Positions 16,248 through 19,615 of a stretch of 19,615 bases of DNA are shown here, in pieces. Each line of letters begins with the position of its first letter. The stretch's first letter is position 1. Source of the DNA: JANXXV01 sp038230275 (GTDB lineage Bacteria; Acidobacteriota; Terriglobia; Bryobacterales; Bryobacteraceae); assembly GCA_038230275.1 (NCBI GenBank), contig JBBRNO010000130.1, positions 1 through 19,615 on the forward strand, in the 5' to 3' direction. Below the pieces are notes generated by a model. That model searched no databases, was not told the DNA's origin, and was given only the letters and a program-made list of their open reading frames with translations. Both the position numbers and the translations under genes were made by a program.

Positions 16248-16502
16248 ATGTTTGGGCTAATCGGCACCATCATCTTCGGATTGATTGTAGGCATCATTGC
16301 AAAACTTCTGATGCCCGGAAAAGATCCCAGCGGGTTCTTCATCACCGCCATCATCGGCATTGTCGGATCTCTGGTCGGCGGATTCATGGGACGTATGCTG
16401 GGATTCTACAGGGAGGGCGATGCCGCCGGATGGATTATGTCCATCATCGGAGCGATGGTCCTGCTGTTCGCTTATCATTTAGTTGTCAAGCGAACCGCCT
16501 GA
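16248..16502 (+). CDS. GlsB/YeaQ/YmgE-type (transglycosylase-associated) membrane protein
   Basis: Integral inner-membrane protein of 84 residues, the usual length of the family. Three hydrophobic segments are visible: about 4-22 (LIGTIIFGLIVGIIAKLLM), 30-50 (FFITAIIGIVGSLVGGFMG) and 60-79 (GWIMSIIGAMVLLFAYHLV), with the glycine-rich pattern and the PGKDPSGFF loop typical of the family. Members are often induced under envelope or osmotic stress; the molecular role is not known, and the name 'transglycosylase-associated' is historical. It opens a plus-strand set with the genes at 16529 and 17101. A weak promoter (GTAACA, 18 nt, CATAAT at 16193-16198) may lie upstream. See the adjoining site entry for its unusual ribosome binding spacing. 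Confidence 0.9.
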   Translation: MFGLIGTIIFGLIVGIIAKLLMPGKDPSGFFITAIIGIVGSLVGGFMGRMLGFYREGDAAGWIMSIIGAMVLLFAYHLVVKRTA

Positions 16503-16528
16503 TACCTTAGATCGAGAGGAGAACAATC

Positions 16529-17092
16529 ATGAATTGGATGGAAACCCTGGGACCACTGTTGCAGCAATACACCAGCTCGCAAAGTGCGCAGCCACCGGCG
16601 AACGTCGAAGATCATTTCGATCAGGTTGCCCAGAGCGCACCTGCTTCGGAAGTGGCCGAGGGTTTGGCGGCGGCATTCCGTTCCGGCCAGACACCACCGT
16701 TTGCGCAGATGGCGTCGCAGCTATTCGGGAATTCCGGCGGCACCCAACAGGCCAGTGTGTTAAACGCTTTGTTAGGTGCCGTCGGCCCGGCCGCACTGTC
16801 GCAAATCGGATCCGGTAAAGGTGGATCGATCCTTACATCGCTGCTAGGTGGAGGCGCGGCATCGGCTCTTGGCTCCGTTTTCGGTGGAGACGCGAACCTA
16901 TCCCCGGAACAGGCTTCGCAGGTTTCTCCGGAAATTGTCAAGCAGCTGGCGGACCACGCGGAAAAAACCGACCCGTCTATTGTCGACCGGCTCAGCCAGA
17001 TCTACTCCGAACATCCGGATTTGATCAAGACGCTAGGCGGCGCGGCGCTCACTATCGCGCTGGCAAAGGTAGCGCAACGGCAACGAGGGTAG
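16529..17092 (+). CDS. 187-residue Gly/Ala-rich protein of unknown function
   Basis: I do not recognise a named domain. No signal peptide; the N-terminus MNWMETLGPLLQQY is amphipathic. The central part (about 85-120) is glycine/alanine-rich and mildly hydrophobic (GGSILTSLLGGGAASALGSVFGG) and could insert into or lie along a membrane. The C-terminal part (about 120-187) is helical (LSPEQASQVSPEIVKQLADHAEK, PSIVDRLSQIYSEHPDLIKTLGGAAL). A GAGAGGAG site lies 8-9 bases upstream of the ATG. It follows the GlsB/YeaQ gene by 26 nt and precedes the next gene by 8 nt, so the three are likely co-transcribed, and a role at the envelope under stress is plausible. Confidence 0.75.
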   Translation: MNWMETLGPLLQQYTSSQSAQPPANVEDHFDQVAQSAPASEVAEGLAAAFRSGQTPPFAQMASQLFGNSGGTQQASVLNALLGAVGPAALSQIGSGKGGSILTSLLGGGAASALGSVFGGDANLSPEQASQVSPEIVKQLADHAEKTDPSIVDRLSQIYSEHPDLIKTLGGAALTIALAKVAQRQRG

Positions 17093-17100
17093 ACTCGACA

Positions 17101-17475
17101 ATGGTTCGCTTCGCAATATTCTTCTTTTGCTCGATTCTCGCCTTGGCAGCAGATGAAATGATCTTTGCTGGTACGCCGTCGGTGCGCATTGATGCCGACG
17201 GCGGCCAGTCGGTTCGCGTGGAATTGAGTGACCTCGGAGCCAAAAAGTACGAATGCCGCATCATCGCCAAGGGCAAGAAGTTCTTTTGGGCAAGCCGGGG
17301 CAATCGGGAACTCATCCGCTCCGACAGCGGAGACTATACTTACTTCATCTCTCCCGAAGGAACGGGCTATGTCAAGGTGGCGCTGACCAAGAGCGCCGCG
17401 TTCGATTATATGGAGAGCTTCACCACCGAATTGAAGACGGTAACGTACTGGGGAAAGCGCTCGCCGGCTCAGTAA
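17101..17475 (+). CDS. Small secreted protein of unknown function
   Basis: Predicted exported protein of 124 residues: signal peptide at 1-16 (RFAIFFFCSILALAA), then a beta-rich mature domain of about 107 residues (PSVRIDADGGQSVRVELSDLG, YTYFISPEGTGYVKVAL). No cysteines pair and no catalytic motif is evident. Its ATG is 8 nt after the stop of the preceding gene with no strong Shine-Dalgarno, which favours coupled translation. Good coding character and a convincing signal peptide support it as real. The amidase gene follows after 29 nt. Confidence 0.72.
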   Translation: MVRFAIFFFCSILALAADEMIFAGTPSVRIDADGGQSVRVELSDLGAKKYECRIIAKGKKFFWASRGNRELIRSDSGDYTYFISPEGTGYVKVALTKSAAFDYMESFTTELKTVTYWGKRSPAQ

Positions 17476-17504
17476 CTCCGCGGCGTTCTGCTACTGTACG
17501 TCTC

Positions 17505-19178
17505 ATGAAACGTAGAGACTGGTTGAAACTGCTACCGTCGCTGGCGGCCCTGGCGAATGGGCAAACCGCGAGCGCCCAAACAGCGACGCCGGAACCGCCG
17601 CTCACCATCACCAGGGAGATGCTGCAGCAGGCGCTGCAACTGGCCGGACTCACCTTCACCGACGCTCAGATCATGATGATGTTGCCGGGGGTCAACCGGC
17701 AAACAGCGAATTACGAGCTACTGCGCAAGCTGGAGATCCCCCTCGACACCGAGCCCGCGCTGCATTTCCGTCCGCTCCTTCCCGGCAGACAGCCGCCCGG
17801 CGGCAAAGCCCGATTCGCACCTGGCAAGGCTCCGGCAGTGCGCAAATGGGCGTCGCCGGATGAGTTGGCGTTCCTACCCGCCAGCCAACTGGCGGCGCTG
17901 GTGAAGGCGAAGCGGATCACGCCCACGGAGCTGACGAAGATGTATTTGGAGCGCCTGAAAATCTACGCGCCCAAGCTGAACTGTGTGATCACGCTAACCG
18001 AAGATCTCGCCTTGGAACAAGCGGCCCAAGCCGGCAAAGAGATCAAACGCGGTAGGTACAAAGGGCCACTGCATGGCATACCCTATGGCGCCAAAGATCT
18101 GTTTGCCACCAAGGGAATTCTCACCACGTGGGGCGCGGAGCCTTTCCAAAATCAAGTTCCCGATCACGATGCGGCGGTAATTGAGAAACTGCAAAAAGCC
18201 GGCGCCGTGCTGCTGGCGAAGCTGTCCATGGGTGCCCTGGCGCAAGGTGGCCTCTGGTTCCGCGGTATGACCAAGACGCCTTGGGACTACGAGCAAAGCT
18301 CCAGCGGTTCTTCCGCCGGTTCGGCATCCGCCACCTCCGCCGGGCTGGTTGGATTCTCGCTAGGCACGGAAACCTTGGGGTCCATCGTCTCACCCAGTAC
18401 CCGCTGCGGAGTTGCCGGCGTTCGCCCAACCTACGGCCGCGTCAGCCGCTTCGGCGCGATGGGCCTCAGTTGGAGCATGGACAAGATTGGCCCCATCTGC
18501 CGGTCGGTGGAAGATTGCGCCTTGGTGCTGCGGGCCATCGCAGGCAGCGACGGACGCGATGCCACCGTCGTCGACGCACCCCTTCACTGGGAACCGAAGC
18601 TTTCGCTGGCAAAGCTGAAGATTGGCTACGTAAAGGACGAGTTCGACAAAATGGAACCGGAACAGAAGGCTCTCTACGATTCCGCTCTCGATGTGCTTCG
18701 AAAAGCGGGCGCGAAGTTGCAGCCGATGACGCTGCCCGATTTTCCTCTGGCCGCCTTGCGAATGGTTTTACTGGCGGAAGCGGCGGCGGCGTTCGACGAC
18801 CTCACCCGCAGTAACGGTGTGGATCAATTGAAGGGCCAGGCCCCCGGCGATTGGCCGAATACGTTCCGCACTTCGCGGACCATGACCGCCGTGGAATACA
18901 TTCGCGCCCAACGCGGGCGAACCCTGCTGATGCAAGCGATGGACAGCCTGATGTCCCAGTGGGACGTGTTCGTATCCACTCCGTTCAGCCCCAGCCTCAC
19001 CGCCACCAACCTGACTGGACATCCACAGGTGGTGGTGCCGTGCGGGTTCTTGAAGGGGATGCCACAGAGCATACTATTCACTGGCCGGTTGTATGAAGAA
19101 GGCACGCCGATGCGCGTGGCGCATGTGTTCGAACGCGCGACCGAATGGCATAAATCCCCCCCTCAGCTAATTACCTAG
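17505..19178 (+). CDS. Amidase signature family hydrolase, exported
   Basis: Predicted amide hydrolase of 557 residues. The amidase-signature Ser-cisSer-Lys triad is complete: Lys197 (PYGAKDLFATKG), cis-Ser270 (SSGSSAGSAS) and nucleophile Ser293 (GTETLGSIVSPSTRCGVAGVRPTYGR). The usual GTDTGGSI is here GTETLGSI, a change next to the oxyanion hole. The N-terminus MKRRDWLKLLPSLAALANGQ looks like a Tat leader. About 85 extra residues (30-115) precede the catalytic domain. It ends in the expected ATEWHK. The start at 17505 (not the longer frame from 17253, which overlaps the previous gene) gives the leader. GatA is unlikely: no GatB/GatC nearby and the protein is exported. The substrate is unknown; relatives act on aliphatic, aryl or peptide amides. 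Confidence 0.9.
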   Translation: MKRRDWLKLLPSLAALANGQTASAQTATPEPPLTITREMLQQALQLAGLTFTDAQIMMMLPGVNRQTANYELLRKLEIPLDTEPALHFRPLLPGRQPPGGKARFAPGKAPAVRKWASPDELAFLPASQLAALVKAKRITPTELTKMYLERLKIYAPKLNCVITLTEDLALEQAAQAGKEIKRGRYKGPLHGIPYGAKDLFATKGILTTWGAEPFQNQVPDHDAAVIEKLQKAGAVLLAKLSMGALAQGGLWFRGMTKTPWDYEQSSSGSSAGSASATSAGLVGFSLGTETLGSIVSPSTRCGVAGVRPTYGRVSRFGAMGLSWSMDKIGPICRSVEDCALVLRAIAGSDGRDATVVDAPLHWEPKLSLAKLKIGYVKDEFDKMEPEQKALYDSALDVLRKAGAKLQPMTLPDFPLAALRMVLLAEAAAAFDDLTRSNGVDQLKGQAPGDWPNTFRTSRTMTAVEYIRAQRGRTLLMQAMDSLMSQWDVFVSTPFSPSLTATNLTGHPQVVVPCGFLKGMPQSILFTGRLYEEGTPMRVAHVFERATEWHKSPPQLIT

Positions 19179-19217
19179 ACCTAGGGGTTTATTGAGGCTA
19201 CGCGTTATATCGTCAGT

Positions 19218-19615
19218 TTAATCTGAAAACCGCCCAGCTTAATAATGTTGCATCGAAAGATCCAACAACTGGCTGGGGGGTGGACCCGCGGACGACATCC
19301 CGCCGGCGCCGGCAGTTCTCAGGTGCGCTGTCGCCGCCACGTCGCCACGTCGCCGGGAACCAGGCGCAGCATATCTTCAGCCGCTGCCTGCAAAAGGGGC
19401 CAGTCCTGCCGGTCCCGTTGAATCTGCATGATTAGATAGCGGGAGTCGAGATCGGCAGCATTCAGAACCGACGCGACCCTCAATTCGGCGAGCGCCTCGC
19501 CTGCGCGCCCTCGCTCATTCAGCCGGCGCCCGTAAAAGTGATGCGACTGCGAATCGTTCGGCGCAAGAGCAATCGCGCGCAGCCGGCGCTATCGGGAAAC
19601 CTGCAAGCCAATTCA
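19218..19615 (-). pseudogene. Decaying TPR-repeat protein (continues beyond window)
   Basis: Minus-strand remnant of a TPR protein. From 19588 the text IALAPNDSQSHHFYGRRLNERG, AGEALAELRVASVLNAADLD, SRYLIMQIQRDRQDW and LQAAAEDMLRLVPGD is a clear TPR run. It shifts frame at an 8-bp tandem duplication (19335-19350) and ends at TGA 19319-19321. Skipping one repeat copy restores the expected continuation, VAATAHLRTAGAGG then PPPSQLLDLSMQHY, where a TAA (19242-19244) replaces one codon, followed by AGRFSD and a second stop at 19218-19220. Upstream, an in-frame TAG at 19589-19591 and TGA at 19613-19615 also break the frame. The many lesions argue for true decay rather than sequencing error. The 39 bases between the amidase stop and 19218 hold nothing I recognise. 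Confidence 0.7.
19335..19354. repeat. 8-bp tandem repeat causing a frameshift in the TPR remnant
   Basis: CGCCACGT occurs twice in tandem (19335-19342 and 19343-19350) and a third time in part (CGCC, 19351-19354). One extra copy moves the TPR reading frame by 8 nt; deleting it in silico rejoins two family-like segments. A slippage product is the simplest explanation. Confidence 0.75.

Noticed and set aside
366..19156. A 15-base match, CGAATGGCATAAATC, at 366-380 and 19142-19156 (amidase 3' end, coding EWHK).
   Set aside because: In 19.6 kb a chance 15-mer match on either strand is not unlikely, and the flanks do not align; no evidence for a duplicated amidase end or attachment site.
19234..19275. 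CCCAGC...GCTGGG imperfect hairpin after the amidase.
   Set aside because: The arms lie within the decayed TPR reading frame and have a large internal loop and no T-run; probably coincidental.

Overview
The window looks like chromosomal DNA of a soil-type Acidobacteriota, most likely near Bryobacterales / Candidatus Solibacter. This rests on gene content: a winged-helix/TolB-like/TPR regulator, DUF1549-DUF1553 and DUF1501 genes side by side, a cytochrome c-PQQ quinoprotein, a Tat-exported enolase-superfamily protein and a VIT-vWA protein. The DNA is GC-rich. I saw no rRNA, tRNA or CRISPR array, and no transposase gene.

Layout. Positions 1-321 hold the 3' end of moaA (molybdenum cofactor synthesis). 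Behind it, about 420-940 is a decayed NHL/six-bladed beta-propeller gene, ending tail to tail with a DNA-binding TPR regulator on the minus strand (937-2655). A small secreted protein (2823-3308) diverges from the regulator behind a good sigma70-type promoter. From 3388 to 12476 five genes run on the plus strand with a 4-nt overlap or gaps of at most 14 nt: a PPC-domain protein, a DUF1549/DUF1553 cytochrome-like protein, a DUF1501 protein, a diheme cytochrome c-PQQ dehydrogenase and an enolase-superfamily enzyme. All five carry Sec or Tat export signals. They read as one envelope oxidation module: the quinoprotein would oxidise a sugar or alcohol, its own cytochrome domains would take the electrons, and the exported enolase-type enzyme could dehydrate the resulting acid. 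The substrate is unknown.

At 12478-12977 a small minus-strand gene is split by a 148-bp element with imperfect terminal inverted repeats between two CTAG copies. Removing the element plus one CTAG (152 bp) fuses the two halves in frame into a 115-residue protein. This is the cleanest discovery in the window: a miniature inverted-repeat element (MITE) with its pre-insertion allele readable from the sequence.

Downstream come a VIT-vWA protein (13064-15214), a minus-strand pair (BON-LysM protein and a Lys/Ala-rich secreted protein), a plus-strand set of small envelope genes (GlsB/YeaQ-type membrane protein, a 187-residue protein of unknown function, a small secreted protein) and an amidase-signature enzyme (17505-19178). 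The right end (19218-19615) is a TPR gene in decay on the minus strand, with an 8-bp tandem duplication and several stops. Both edges and the middle therefore show gene loss around otherwise intact exported-protein clusters.
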